DNA of 64,000 nucleotides from Paenibacillus_E sp042676385. Its GTDB lineage: Bacteria; Bacillota; Bacilli; Paenibacillales; NBRC-103111. Made by a program: the position numbers and the translations under genes. The notes below the pieces were generated by a model that did no database searches, was not told the origin of the DNA, and worked only from the letters and a program-made list of their open reading frames with translations. Of this stretch, positions 15,412 to 24,211 are shown piece after piece. The stretch lies in contig NZ_JBHTHA010000031.1 of NCBI RefSeq assembly GCF_042676385.1, positions 12,098 to 76,097 on the forward strand, written 5' to 3'. The stretch's first letter is position 1, and every line of letters begins with the position of its first letter.

Positions 15412-15771
15412 TGGAGGTGAGGGGAGTCGAACCCCTGTCCGAAAATATCGCCACACAGGCATCTACGGGTGTAGTCACAGTTTTGATGTCACCCGAGCAG
15501 CGCGCCGTAACCCGCTCTGCGTTGGGTCAGCCTGATTGTCTTCCTACGTTCGACCCCAGGCGGAGACCAAACGTCGTATCCCACTAAGGTTGGGCCCCTA
15601 TCCCGGCACATGGGCGATGCAGGGTAGAAGCTTAACAGTCAGGTTATTAAGCTGCTGCTAAAGTTGTACGTTGGTTGCCATTTAATAGGCTTTAGCGTTG
15701 ATAAAGCGGACGCGTCCCCACTACCCGCAACCCATGCTCAAACTATCCCCGTCGAATCCAAGAACACCCCC
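15412..15771 (-). ncRNA. ssrA: tmRNA (transfer-messenger RNA)
   Basis: A 360-base tmRNA that rescues stalled ribosomes with SmpB. The 5' end GGGGGTG (15771-15765) pairs with CACCTCC at the 3' end. The T-arm is GGGGTTCGACTCCCC, and GGATTCGACGGGG follows the acceptor strand. The mRNA part encodes a degradation tag most likely GNQRTTLAAA (resume codon GGC 15679-15677) followed by TAA TAA at 15649-15644; the resume codon is inferred. CCA is not encoded. The gene lies just downstream of smpB on the same strand. Its 3' end is the likely integration target of the array on its left. Confidence 0.97.
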
Positions 15772-15880
15772 GAATTGTCTTCAACTTCGCCGTCAAACGA
15801 AGGAAGATAAAAGGCATTGCTTTGATCAACTCATTGAGCAATTTTGTTGCTGTTTCCTTACTGCTTACTTAGTATAACAC

Positions 15881-15908
15881 ATGTGGCCGTAAATTGAACC
15901 GCTAGGTT
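15881..15908 (-). promoter_or_regulatory. Possible ssrA promoter
   Basis: TTCAAT and TATACT separated by 16 bases on the minus strand, about 110 bases before the mature tmRNA 5' end. A precursor leader removed by RNase P is assumed. Moderate match only. Confidence 0.4.
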
Positions 15909-15948
15909 CATGGAAGCTAAGGTGCCGCTTGCCAATATACCCACTAGC

Positions 15949-16431
15949 TTATCTAGCAACCTTTTGCTTCTCGCGTAATGCACGCTGAATATCACGTTGA
16001 GCGTCTTTCTTCGCTGCGCTTTCACGCTTGTCGTACTGCTTTTTCCCTTTGCCAAGTCCCAGCAGCAGCTTGGCGTAGCCGTTGCGGATGTAGATTTTCA
16101 AAGGAACGAGCGTATAGCCTTCTTGCTTGGACTGTCCTAGCAATTTAGCGATCTCTACCTTTTTCATGAGCAGTTTCCGCGCCCTTGTCGGGTCGGTCGG
16201 ATTGCTGCGGTTGCCTTGCTCGAACGGGCTGATGTGCATGTTGTGCACGAAAGCTTCGCCGTTGCGAATCGTTGAAAAGCTATCGCCCAAGTTCGCTTTG
16301 CCTGCCCGTAAGGATTTGATCTCCGTGCCGGTCAGGACAATGCCACACTCGTACGTATCTTCAATAAAGTAATCGTGCGACGCCTTCTTGTTCTGGGCGA
16401 GCACTTTGCCGTCGGCCTTTTTCGTTGCCAC
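15949..16431 (-). CDS. smpB: SsrA-binding protein SmpB
   Basis: A 160-residue RNA-binding protein that delivers alanyl-tmRNA to stalled ribosomes. Family signatures are HDYFIEDTYECGIVLTGTEIKSLRAGKANLGDSF and PTRARKLLMKKVEI. The basic C-terminal tail (GKGKKQYDKRESAAKKDAQRDIQRAL), which enters the mRNA channel, is complete. The length is normal. It lies between rnr and ssrA on the same strand, the conserved trans-translation group of Bacillota. Confidence 0.98.
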   Translation of the reverse strand: MATKKADGKVLAQNKKASHDYFIEDTYECGIVLTGTEIKSLRAGKANLGDSFSTIRNGEAFVHNMHISPFEQGNRSNPTDPTRARKLLMKKVEIAKLLGQSKQEGYTLVPLKIYIRNGYAKLLLGLGKGKKQYDKRESAAKKDAQRDIQRALREKQKVAR

Positions 16432-16520
16432 GTGAGATCCTCCTCCCGCGCGTGTAAAATCAAGCTACAATTGTGCAACTTATTGTAGCAATTCCGTGGC
16501 GGAAAAGCAAGAAGCGGCGA

Positions 16521-19310
16521 TTATCTCCGCCGCTTCTTGCTGCCGCCACCGCCGCCGTCCGTTCCGCGGCGGCGACCGCCTTTGGCGAGCGCGTTCACGC
16601 CGCTCGCCCAATCGCTTCCGCCCGCGCTGCCCGCAGCGGGCGCTCCACTGCCGGCGCCGCGACTCTCGCGGCCGGCGCCAACACCCGCTAGGGCTTCGCC
16701 CCCTAGCGCAATGCCCCCGCGGCCGCGCTTGCCACGGCCGCCACGCTCCGCGCCAGCTCCGGCAAAGCCGCTGTCGCTCGCTCTCCCGCCATCGCCGCGT
16801 CCGCCTCGCGCGCCTTCGCCCTGTCCACGGCCGCCTCTGCCGCCGTAGCCGCCAGCGCCTCTGGCACCTTCATTCCTGCCCGCTCCATCTGCGTTCCCGC
16901 CTCTGCCGCTCTCACTTCGCCCGGCGCCGACCGCCTGCAGTCTCTCCGTGAGACTGCCTCCACCCTTGGCTGCGCTTTTGCCTTTGCCACCTTTCCCCTT
17001 CGAGGCAGCAGATCCACCTTTACCTCCGGCTTTGCCACCGCCGACAAATCCGCCCGCTTTTCCGCGACCTCCGCCGCCGTTGCGGCCGCGATCACGATCT
17101 CCGCCACCTCCGCGGCCTTTAAATCCGGGCTTATCGCCGCCACGCAGAAAGCCCGGTTTCCCGTTGGTACGCGGCTTCATATCCACCATCTCAAAATCAA
17201 CTGTGCGCTCATCCATATTTACGCGCGCCACACGAACCTTGGCCCCATCGCCAATACGGTAGATACGGGACGTACGCTCACCAATCAGCGCATGCTGCAT
17301 CTCGTGATAATGGTAATAATCATCCGTCAGATCGCTCAAACGGATCAGTCCCTCGACGGTATTATCCAGTTCTACGAAAATACCAAAGTTCGTAACGCTC
17401 GAAATAATCCCTTCGAATTCTTCGCCAACTTTGTCCAGCATGAATTCGGCTTTTTTCAGCGCCTCCGTTTCGCGCTCAGCTTCAACGGCAACACGCTCGC
17501 GTTCCGAGGACTGCCGAGCAATGTCATCCATCCGCGACCCCAAATACTCATGACGCTTATCCGACAAAGCCCCGCTCGTCAGCACCTCGCGGATCACACG
17601 GTGAATAATCAAATCCGGATAACGACGGATCGGCGATGTGAAATGCGAGTAAAATTCAGCCGCCAAACCAAAATGGCCTAAACTTTGTGAATCGTACCGC
17701 GCCTGCTTCATCGAACGAAGCATGACCTTACTAATAACCGTCTCTTCAGGCGTATCTTTAATTTCTTCCAGCAAAGATTGAAGCGCGCGAGGATGCACGG
17801 TATTTCCTTTACCCCGAACGACATAACCGAAATTCGTAATAAACTCCATGAAATGCATCAATTTTTCAGCATCAGGATCCTCGTGAATCCGATATAGGAA
17901 AGGAACCTTTAACCAATGAAAATGCTCTGCAACGGTTTCATTCGCCGCTAGCATGAACTCTTCGATCATCATCTCGGCGATTGAACGTTCTCTTTTCACA
18001 ATATCCGTTGGCTTGCCTTCGGTATCGACGAGGATTTTAGACTCCTCAAAATCAAAATCAATCGCCCCGCGCTTCATCCGTCTGCCGCGCAGCTTCATCG
18101 CCAGCTCTTCCATCAGCTTGAAGTCATCCATCAGATACTCGTAGCGCTCCACAATCTCAGGCTCAGCTTCGCCTGTCAGCAGTTTGCGCACATTCGTGTA
18201 GGTCATTCGTTCACTGGTTTTAATTACACTTGTAAAAATATCATGCCGAACAACGTTCAACTGCTCGTCAAACTCCATCTCGCAGGACATCGTCAACCGA
18301 TCCACACGTGGATTAAGCGAACAAATTCCGTTAGACAACCGATGCGGCAGCATAGGAATTACACGATCCGTCAAATAAACCGAGCACCCTCGGTTATACG
18401 CTTCTTGATCTAAAGCAGAACCTTCGCGTACGTAGTAGCTAACGTCAGCAATATGAACGCCCAGCAAGTAATTTCCGTTCTCTAGCCGCTCTACATTGAC
18501 AGCATCATCCAGATCCTTGGCATCTTCGCCGTCAATTGTAACAATTCTTTTATTCCGCAGATCCCGACGTCCCTGATCGACAATCTCTTCCTCAGTGATA
18601 GAATCCGGAGCCGCGTCAGCCTCCAAGATCACTTCCTCATGAAATGCCTCTGGCAGCTGGAATTTACGAACAATCGCCAAAATATCGACACCCGGGTCGT
18701 CTTTATGCCCCAGAATTTCAATGACTTCACCTTCCGCAGCAGCGCGCCCTTCCGGGTAACTAACGAGCTTGACCACAACCTTTTGGCCCGTAACCGCCCC
18801 CATAAAAGCATGCTGAGGGATGAAAATATCCCGCGAAACCCGCTTATCATCCGGAATGACAAATGCATAGGTTTCCTGGCTCTGAAAAGTTCCCACAATC
18901 TGCGTGTTTGCGCGGCTGATGACGCGGACAACTTCGCCTTCCATCCGGCCTCCGGCCTGGCTTTTAGACGTAATCCGCACAAAAATCATATCGCCGTTCA
19001 TCGCCGTGTTCATATCGTTCGCATGAATATACACGTCCGGGTGCTCCCGATCGTCGGGGATGAGGAAACCGAATCCTTTGGCATGCGCCTGGAGCTTGCC
19101 TCTAATTAAATTCATCCGTTCCGGTACGCCATACCGGTCATTGCGAGTGCGCAGAATGAGTCCGTCCTGTTCCAGCTGATTCAAAATTTTCAAAAATTCC
19201 TTAAAATCATTCGCGTTTCCAATGCCAAAATGCTTTTCAAGCTCTTGATACGTCATCGGCTTATAAGCCGTTTCTTGCATAAAACTTAATATCTCTTTAT
19301 CTGTAATCAT
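16521..19310 (-). CDS. rnr: Ribonuclease R with a long RG/G-rich C-terminal tail
   Basis: A 929-residue 3'-5' exoribonuclease that degrades structured RNA and the mRNAs released by trans-translation. Domain order is an N-terminal winged helix (residues 1-65), cold-shock domains, the RNB catalytic domain with DGEDAKDLDDAV metal-binding Asp residues near 265-280, and an S1 domain (GEEFEGIISSVTNFGIFVELDNT). Residues from about 711 to the end form a 219-residue low-complexity tail of Gly, Arg, Ala and Lys ending SKKRRR, encoded by very GC-rich DNA (16524-17180). Typical RNase R proteins of Bacillus end soon after a short basic region. The tail is in frame to a proper stop. Confidence 0.97.
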   Translation of the reverse strand: MITDKEILSFMQETAYKPMTYQELEKHFGIGNANDFKEFLKILNQLEQDGLILRTRNDRYGVPERMNLIRGKLQAHAKGFGFLIPDDREHPDVYIHANDMNTAMNGDMIFVRITSKSQAGGRMEGEVVRVISRANTQIVGTFQSQETYAFVIPDDKRVSRDIFIPQHAFMGAVTGQKVVVKLVSYPEGRAAAEGEVIEILGHKDDPGVDILAIVRKFQLPEAFHEEVILEADAAPDSITEEEIVDQGRRDLRNKRIVTIDGEDAKDLDDAVNVERLENGNYLLGVHIADVSYYVREGSALDQEAYNRGCSVYLTDRVIPMLPHRLSNGICSLNPRVDRLTMSCEMEFDEQLNVVRHDIFTSVIKTSERMTYTNVRKLLTGEAEPEIVERYEYLMDDFKLMEELAMKLRGRRMKRGAIDFDFEESKILVDTEGKPTDIVKRERSIAEMMIEEFMLAANETVAEHFHWLKVPFLYRIHEDPDAEKLMHFMEFITNFGYVVRGKGNTVHPRALQSLLEEIKDTPEETVISKVMLRSMKQARYDSQSLGHFGLAAEFYSHFTSPIRRYPDLIIHRVIREVLTSGALSDKRHEYLGSRMDDIARQSSERERVAVEAERETEALKKAEFMLDKVGEEFEGIISSVTNFGIFVELDNTVEGLIRLSDLTDDYYHYHEMQHALIGERTSRIYRIGDGAKVRVARVNMDERTVDFEMVDMKPRTNGKPGFLRGGDKPGFKGRGGGGDRDRGRNGGGGRGKAGGFVGGGKAGGKGGSAASKGKGGKGKSAAKGGGSLTERLQAVGAGRSESGRGGNADGAGRNEGARGAGGYGGRGGRGQGEGARGGRGDGGRASDSGFAGAGAERGGRGKRGRGGIALGGEALAGVGAGRESRGAGSGAPAAGSAGGSDWASGVNALAKGGRRRGTDGGGGGSKKRRR

Positions 19311-19340
19311 AATCTCTTCACCTTCTCGTTGTTGTTGAGC

Positions 19341-20153
19341 CTAGCTATATTCCGCCGCTGCACCAGGTTCCCTTACTTCACAGTATGCCATCTGAAGGGA
19401 TTGGATAAACGAAGAAATATCTGCATAGATTTGCTCTCGCTCTTGATCCAGCAGCATACCGTGCGATGACTGCGGGTAGTAATGAATTTCTTTAACTCTG
19501 GATCGAGTCTGTTGATGTAAGTATTCGGCACTTTCGTGCAGCACAACAGCATCTCTCGTTCCTTGGCCGATCCATATCGGGGCATCTACTTGGGGCAGCA
19601 GGCCCTTCACCTGTTTTAATAGTTTACGCAAACTAACGACGCAACGAATCGGCGTTTTGGTATACGCACATGACTCATCTAACAAAGTGGGGTTGTTTTT
19701 GGGTTTCTTTTCCATATAATCAATGAAATGTTGAAGTAGTGCCGCGAGCACGATCTTCCTAGTCGCCAGAAAAATTGGTGTTGCCAGCGATACTATACCT
19801 GCTGTCTGACGTTCTACAGCCAGTTTCAACGCCAGCAGGCCTCCCATCGAATGTCCCATCACGACTACGCTCTTGCAAATGGCTGCAAGCGAGTCAAAAC
19901 TCTCCAGCACATGCCCATACCAATCCGTCCATCCGGTACGCATCATTTCCTCGGGTGTTGTCCCATGTCCCGGTAACCTTACCGCGTTGACGGTGTATCC
20001 CTGATCCTGCATCAAATAACCGATTCGCCTGAATTCCGAAGGCGATCCTGTGAATCCATGCACCATCAAAATGCCCATATCCCGATTCGTTCCACTGCCT
20101 AGCCAAAAGAAAGGGTCGGTTGATTTGTAAATTCGCTCTTCGATGTCGTCCAA
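19341..20153 (-). CDS. Carboxylesterase (alpha/beta hydrolase)
   Basis: A 270-residue serine hydrolase of the Est/YvaK monoacylglycerol lipase-like group. Visible are the oxyanion segment MVHGFTGSPSEF, nucleophile GHSMGG (Ser about residue 101), acid GTRDAVV and His SSHGMLLD. No signal peptide, so cytoplasmic. It sits between secG and rnr, as in Bacillus, where the gene order secG-esterase-rnr-smpB is conserved. The physiological substrate is unknown. Confidence 0.93.
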   Translation of the reverse strand: MDDIEERIYKSTDPFFWLGSGTNRDMGILMVHGFTGSPSEFRRIGYLMQDQGYTVNAVRLPGHGTTPEEMMRTGWTDWYGHVLESFDSLAAICKSVVVMGHSMGGLLALKLAVERQTAGIVSLATPIFLATRKIVLAALLQHFIDYMEKKPKNNPTLLDESCAYTKTPIRCVVSLRKLLKQVKGLLPQVDAPIWIGQGTRDAVVLHESAEYLHQQTRSRVKEIHYYPQSSHGMLLDQEREQIYADISSFIQSLQMAYCEVREPGAAAEYS

Positions 20154-20181
20154 CTCCTAACATGGGTGAATGGCTGTGTAA

Positions 20182-20220
20182 AAAGAAAAAACAGCAGGAG
20201 TAGAGTTCCCCTGCTGTTAT
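20182..20220 (-). terminator. Terminator after secG
   Basis: AACAGCAGG / CCTGCTGTT stem followed by TTTTTTCTTTTT on the minus strand, between secG and the esterase. Strong intrinsic terminator; downstream genes may be expressed by read-through or from a separate promoter. Confidence 0.85.
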
Positions 20221-20233
20221 CGTTTTATGTGTG

Positions 20234-20470
20234 TTAGCCTTTCACTACGTATGCTACGACAATCGAGAGAATGAAAAATGCAGCGGCAAGCCCCATCGTA
20301 AAACGGGACAAAAATAATTCCAAACCGCGCGCCTTTTGCTTACCGAACAGGTGCTCAGCACCGCCGGAGATGGCACCGGACAAGCCTGCACTTTTACCTT
20401 TTTGCAGTAGTACAACGCAAATTAATCCGATCGAAGCTATGATCAACAAAACCTTCATAAAGATTACCAT
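20234..20470 (-). CDS. secG: Preprotein translocase subunit SecG
   Basis: A 78-residue protein with two membrane helices (residues 1-21 and about 52-74) and the conserved loop VVLLQKGKSAGLSGAISGGAEHLFGKQKARGLE. It stimulates SecYEG-dependent export. I set the start at ATG 20470, with GGGGTG upstream, which gives the normal SecG length; an in-frame start 12 codons earlier lacks support. Confidence 0.95.
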   Translation of the reverse strand: MVIFMKVLLIIASIGLICVVLLQKGKSAGLSGAISGGAEHLFGKQKARGLELFLSRFTMGLAAAFFILSIVVAYVVKG

Positions 20471-20566
20471 GTTAGCACCCCAATTGCCTGTTCTTTGCTT
20501 ATACAACTAGCACTAAGTATTTTAGCACAGTTTGTCCTAGATTACAAGAAAAGGGGGAATCCCCCA

Positions 20567-21283
20567 TTAATCCCGAAAGGTTGGAACCGATGTTTGCGTT
20601 CTTGGCGCTCTAGATCCTTTTTTACGCCCAAGAAATGCCTGCACGGCTTGCTTCGCGCACCATAACGCGAAAAGTGTGAAGATGACCGCCCATACAACGG
20701 CTGGAACGCCCGTTTGCAGCGCCAGATTTGTCGCATCGCCGGCCCTGCGTGCATTTTGCACTGCATAGACGATTAAGGAGAACGGACCGAAAACCGATTC
20801 CTCCAAGCAAATAAAAGCGACCAGTAAGTAATAAAAATCACGAAGCCATTTTGGCGTCAAGGCCAACACGAGTATGGTCAGCACGATAAAGCCGATCAAC
20901 CAGGTTACGCCGAACATGTTCCGGACGAAGAGCACCAACGAAAGGACTGCGAGCACCGTCATGATCTGCAGGCCAAGCCTTTGTTTCCCTCTCGAATAAG
21001 CCGAAAACAAAAACCATGCAAACAGGGAAGCCGTGAAGTACCCGGCTAATGAAACAGGGAGCACTGCCCACGATTTCGTGATCGACGAGTACGTCACTCC
21101 GCTATGGTCGGCGTACAATTCAATGTACATAACCTTGCCGGATAGTGCCAGCGTCACAACAGCATGACCAAACTCATGCACCATCGTATCGAGATTGCGG
21201 AAAAAAGAAGAGGGGATCAGCGGCAAGTGTGTTAGCAGCGCTGAACCTATTATAAATAAAATAGTCTTCAACCAGTTGCTCAT
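20567..21283 (-). CDS. M50B-like membrane metalloprotease
   Basis: A 238-residue integral membrane protein with about five to six helices. HEFGHA at about residues 36-41 is the zinc-binding HExxH of the M50 family, lying in the first helical region. The start ATG 21283 has GAGAGGGG upstream, 50 bases after eno on the same strand with no terminator between, so it could be cotranscribed with glycolysis. The substrate is unknown; family members process membrane proteins or are uncharacterised. Confidence 0.8.
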   Translation of the reverse strand: MSNWLKTILFIIGSALLTHLPLIPSSFFRNLDTMVHEFGHAVVTLALSGKVMYIELYADHSGVTYSSITKSWAVLPVSLAGYFTASLFAWFLFSAYSRGKQRLGLQIMTVLAVLSLVLFVRNMFGVTWLIGFIVLTILVLALTPKWLRDFYYLLVAFICLEESVFGPFSLIVYAVQNARRAGDATNLALQTGVPAVVWAVIFTLFALWCAKQAVQAFLGRKKGSRAPRTQTSVPTFRD

Positions 21284-21333
21284 TGCCGTGATCCCCTCTC
21301 GGTTGTGTATTTAGTTATATACTACGTTTATTC

Positions 21334-22626
21334 TTACTTGAAGTTTCTCAAGTTGTAAAATGCTTTTTTGCCTGCATATTGAGCTACGGAGTGCAGCTCG
21401 TCTTCGATGCGAAGCAATTGGTTGTACTTCGCTACGCGGTCCGTACGGGATGGAGCACCAGTTTTGATTTGGCCTGCGTTCGTAGCAACTGCGATGTCAG
21501 CGATTGTGCTGTCTTCGCTCTCACCGGAACGGTGGGAGATAACCGCTGTGTAACCAGCGCGTTTCGCCATTTCAATCGCATCGAAAGTCTCAGTAAGCGT
21601 TCCGATTTGGTTAACTTTAACCAGAATGGAGTTACCGATACCTTGCTCGATACCTGTGGACAGACGGGATGTGTTTGTAACGAACAGGTCGTCACCAACG
21701 AGTTGAACTTTTTTGCCCAGTTTCTCAGTGAGCAATTTCCAACCTTCCCAATCGTCTTCGGAGCAGCCGTCTTCGATGGTAATGATTGGGTATTTGTCAA
21801 CCCACGCGGACAGGAATTCTACAAACTCAGCAGGTGTGTAGGATTTGCCTTCGCCTTCAAGGTGGTATTTACCATCTTTGAAGAACTCTGTGGAAGCAAC
21901 GTCCATACCCAGGAATACATCTTCGCCTGGTTTGTAGCCTGCTTTTTCAATCGCTGTGATGATTGTAGTAAGAGCTTCTTCGTTGGATGTGAAGTTAGGT
22001 GCGAAACCGCCTTCGTCACCAACTGCTGTGTTCAGGCCTTTTTCTTTCAGAACGGATTTCAAGCTATGGAAAATCTCTGCGCCAACGCGAAGAGCTTCTT
22101 TGAATGTAGGTGCGCCAACCGGCAGAACCATGAACTCTTGCACGTCTACGTTGTTATCCGCATGCGCGCCGCCGTTGATGATGTTCATCATTGGAACCGG
22201 CAATGTTTTCGCGTTGAATCCGCCAAGGTATACGTACAAAGGCACGTCCAAAGCGTCAGCAGCTGCGCGAGCCACTGCCATGGAAACCGCAAGAATTGCA
22301 TTAGCGCCTAATTTGGCTTTGTTAGGAGTTCCGTCAAGCTCGATCATTTTGTTGTCGATGCCGACTTGATCAAGAGCGTCCAGACCGATAATTTCTGGAG
22401 CGATGATTTCGTTAACGTTGTCAACGGCTTTCAGAACGCCTTTACCGAGGTAACGGCCTTTGTCACCGTCACGAAGCTCAACAGCTTCGTATGCGCCTGT
22501 GGAAGCGCCTGAAGGAACGATTGCACGGCCGAAAGCGCCGGATTCGAGGTACACTTCTACCTCAACAGTTGGGTTACCGCGGGAGTCCAGGACTTCGCGT
22601 GCATAAACATCGGAAATAATTGTCAT
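21334..22626 (-). CDS. eno: Enolase
   Basis: A 430-residue enzyme that dehydrates 2-phosphoglycerate to phosphoenolpyruvate; also a usual RNA degradosome partner. Conserved segments are EVLDSRGNPTVEVEV, PSGASTGAYEAVELRD, GDEGGFAPN (catalytic Glu), VKVNQIGTLTET (catalytic Lys) and SHRSGESED. Full family length. It is the last glycolytic gene of the operon, 45 bases after gpmI. Confidence 0.99.
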   Translation of the reverse strand: MTIISDVYAREVLDSRGNPTVEVEVYLESGAFGRAIVPSGASTGAYEAVELRDGDKGRYLGKGVLKAVDNVNEIIAPEIIGLDALDQVGIDNKMIELDGTPNKAKLGANAILAVSMAVARAAADALDVPLYVYLGGFNAKTLPVPMMNIINGGAHADNNVDVQEFMVLPVGAPTFKEALRVGAEIFHSLKSVLKEKGLNTAVGDEGGFAPNFTSNEEALTTIITAIEKAGYKPGEDVFLGMDVASTEFFKDGKYHLEGEGKSYTPAEFVEFLSAWVDKYPIITIEDGCSEDDWEGWKLLTEKLGKKVQLVGDDLFVTNTSRLSTGIEQGIGNSILVKVNQIGTLTETFDAIEMAKRAGYTAVISHRSGESEDSTIADIAVATNAGQIKTGAPSRTDRVAKYNQLLRIEDELHSVAQYAGKKAFYNLRNFK

Positions 22627-22671
22627 CGTTTGCTACACTCCTTTTAAAATATGGTGATTCTTATTAAAACA

Positions 22672-24210
22672 TTACCGTTTAATAATTGTGGAACCCGTCA
22701 TTTGCTCCGGTTGCTTCACTTGCAGGAAGTCGAGCATCGTAGGAGCAATATCTGCCAAAATTCCGCCATCTCTTAGTGTAACAGATTTGTCCGTCACAAT
22801 GAAAGGCACGGGATTTGTCGTATGGGCGGTGTTACGAGTGCCGTCCGGATTCGTAACTACATCAGCGTTACCATGATCGGCTGTGATGCAGACCACGCCG
22901 CCTTTGGCCAGAACAGCTTCTACAACCCTGCCTAAGCACTCGTCGGTAGCTTCGATCGCTTTCACTGTCGGCTCCAGAAGCCCGGAGTGTCCGACCATGT
23001 CCGGATTCGCAAAGTTTAAGATGATGACGTCTTGGCGCTCCGCTTCAATCTCTTTCACGGCAGCGTCCGCTACTTCGTAAGCACTCATCTCAGGCTGCAG
23101 GTCATACGTCGCCACTTTCGGTGATGGGATGAGAATCCGAGTTTCACCGGGAAGCTCAACATCACGACCACCGCTAAAAAAGAAGGTTACGTGCGGATAT
23201 TTTTCCGTCTCGGCAATGCGCAGCTGTTTCAAGTTGTTCTGAGCCAGTACCTCGCCGAGCGTGTTGTCCAAATCTTTCGGTTTATACGCGACAAAGCCGT
23301 CTACAGATTCACTGAACAGTGTCAGACATACGTAGTATAAGCCTTTAGGCGCTTTGTCTCCGCGATCAAAACCACGGAAATCTTCATTCGTAAATACTTG
23401 CGAAAGCTGGATCGCACGGTCAGGACGGAAGTTGAAGAACACCACAGCGTCTCCGGACTCCACAAGTCCTACCGGCTTGCCGTCTTCGCTAGTGATAACC
23501 GTCGGCATCACGAATTCGTCGAATACGGATTTTTCATAAGATTCGATAATCGCTTGCATCGGATCGGTGTATGCCGGGCCTTCGCCATAAACCATGGCGC
23601 GGTAGGATTTCTCCGTACGCTCCCAGCGTTTGTCGCGGTCCATTGCATAATAGCGGCCTTGAACTGTAGCGATTTTACCTACGCCGACTTCGGCGATTTT
23701 GTTCAGCAAGCTCTCCATGTACTTCTTCGCGGAATCCGGTGCTACATCGCGACCGTCCAGAAAAGCGTGGATATATACTTCGTCGAACTGCTCTTTCTTG
23801 GCCAAGTCAAGCAAAGCGAACAAATGTTGGATGTGGCTATGTACGCCGCCATCGGAAAGCAATCCGTAAAGGTGAAGCTTTTTGCCGTTCGTTTTCGCAT
23901 GACGCACAGCGCCTAGCAGCGTTTCATTGTCGTAGAATTCGCCATCACGAATCGATTTGGAAATACGGGTCAGGTCCTGATATACGGTGCGGCCTGCACC
24001 GATGTTCAAGTGTCCTACTTCAGAATTCCCCATCTGGCCTTCCGGCAAACCTACAGCTTCACCGCTTGCAATTAAGGTTGTATGTGGATAAGTCGACCAG
24101 TAACGGTCGTAATTTGGCTTTTTCGCATGAGCAACGGCGTTGCCCTGCTCTTCCGAGCGAAGCCCGAAGCCGTCCAGAATGATCAGCGCTACCGGTTTCG
24201 GTCTGGACAT
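22672..24210 (-). CDS. gpmI: 2,3-bisphosphoglycerate-independent phosphoglycerate mutase
   Basis: A 512-residue Mn-dependent enzyme that interconverts 3- and 2-phosphoglycerate. The N-terminal metal site is ALIILDGFGLR, the phosphoserine segment GQMGNSEVGHLNIGAGR, and the C-terminal metal site ITADHGNAD. ATG 24210 starts one base after the tpiA stop codon, so translation is likely coupled. Confidence 0.99.
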   Translation of the reverse strand: MSRPKPVALIILDGFGLRSEEQGNAVAHAKKPNYDRYWSTYPHTTLIASGEAVGLPEGQMGNSEVGHLNIGAGRTVYQDLTRISKSIRDGEFYDNETLLGAVRHAKTNGKKLHLYGLLSDGGVHSHIQHLFALLDLAKKEQFDEVYIHAFLDGRDVAPDSAKKYMESLLNKIAEVGVGKIATVQGRYYAMDRDKRWERTEKSYRAMVYGEGPAYTDPMQAIIESYEKSVFDEFVMPTVITSEDGKPVGLVESGDAVVFFNFRPDRAIQLSQVFTNEDFRGFDRGDKAPKGLYYVCLTLFSESVDGFVAYKPKDLDNTLGEVLAQNNLKQLRIAETEKYPHVTFFFSGGRDVELPGETRILIPSPKVATYDLQPEMSAYEVADAAVKEIEAERQDVIILNFANPDMVGHSGLLEPTVKAIEATDECLGRVVEAVLAKGGVVCITADHGNADVVTNPDGTRNTAHTTNPVPFIVTDKSVTLRDGGILADIAPTMLDFLQVKQPEQMTGSTIIKR

Positions 24211-24211
24211 C

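Noticed and set aside
7532..15412. Intact prophage or integrative element
   Set aside because: No integrase, excisionase, replication or structural phage genes are visible; only scars and small cassettes.
15233..15535. Plus-strand frame of 100 codons overlapping the tmRNA 3' end
   Set aside because: It covers the palindromic block, the terminator and the tmRNA gene in antisense.
16473..17262. Several Pro/Arg/Ala-rich plus-strand open frames and one minus-strand alternative frame
   Set aside because: They are shadows of the GC-rich RNase R tail, with biased composition and no ribosome sites.
21379..22311. 310-codon plus-strand frame antisense to eno
   Set aside because: Long only because of codon bias in enolase; no start signals or recognisable domain.
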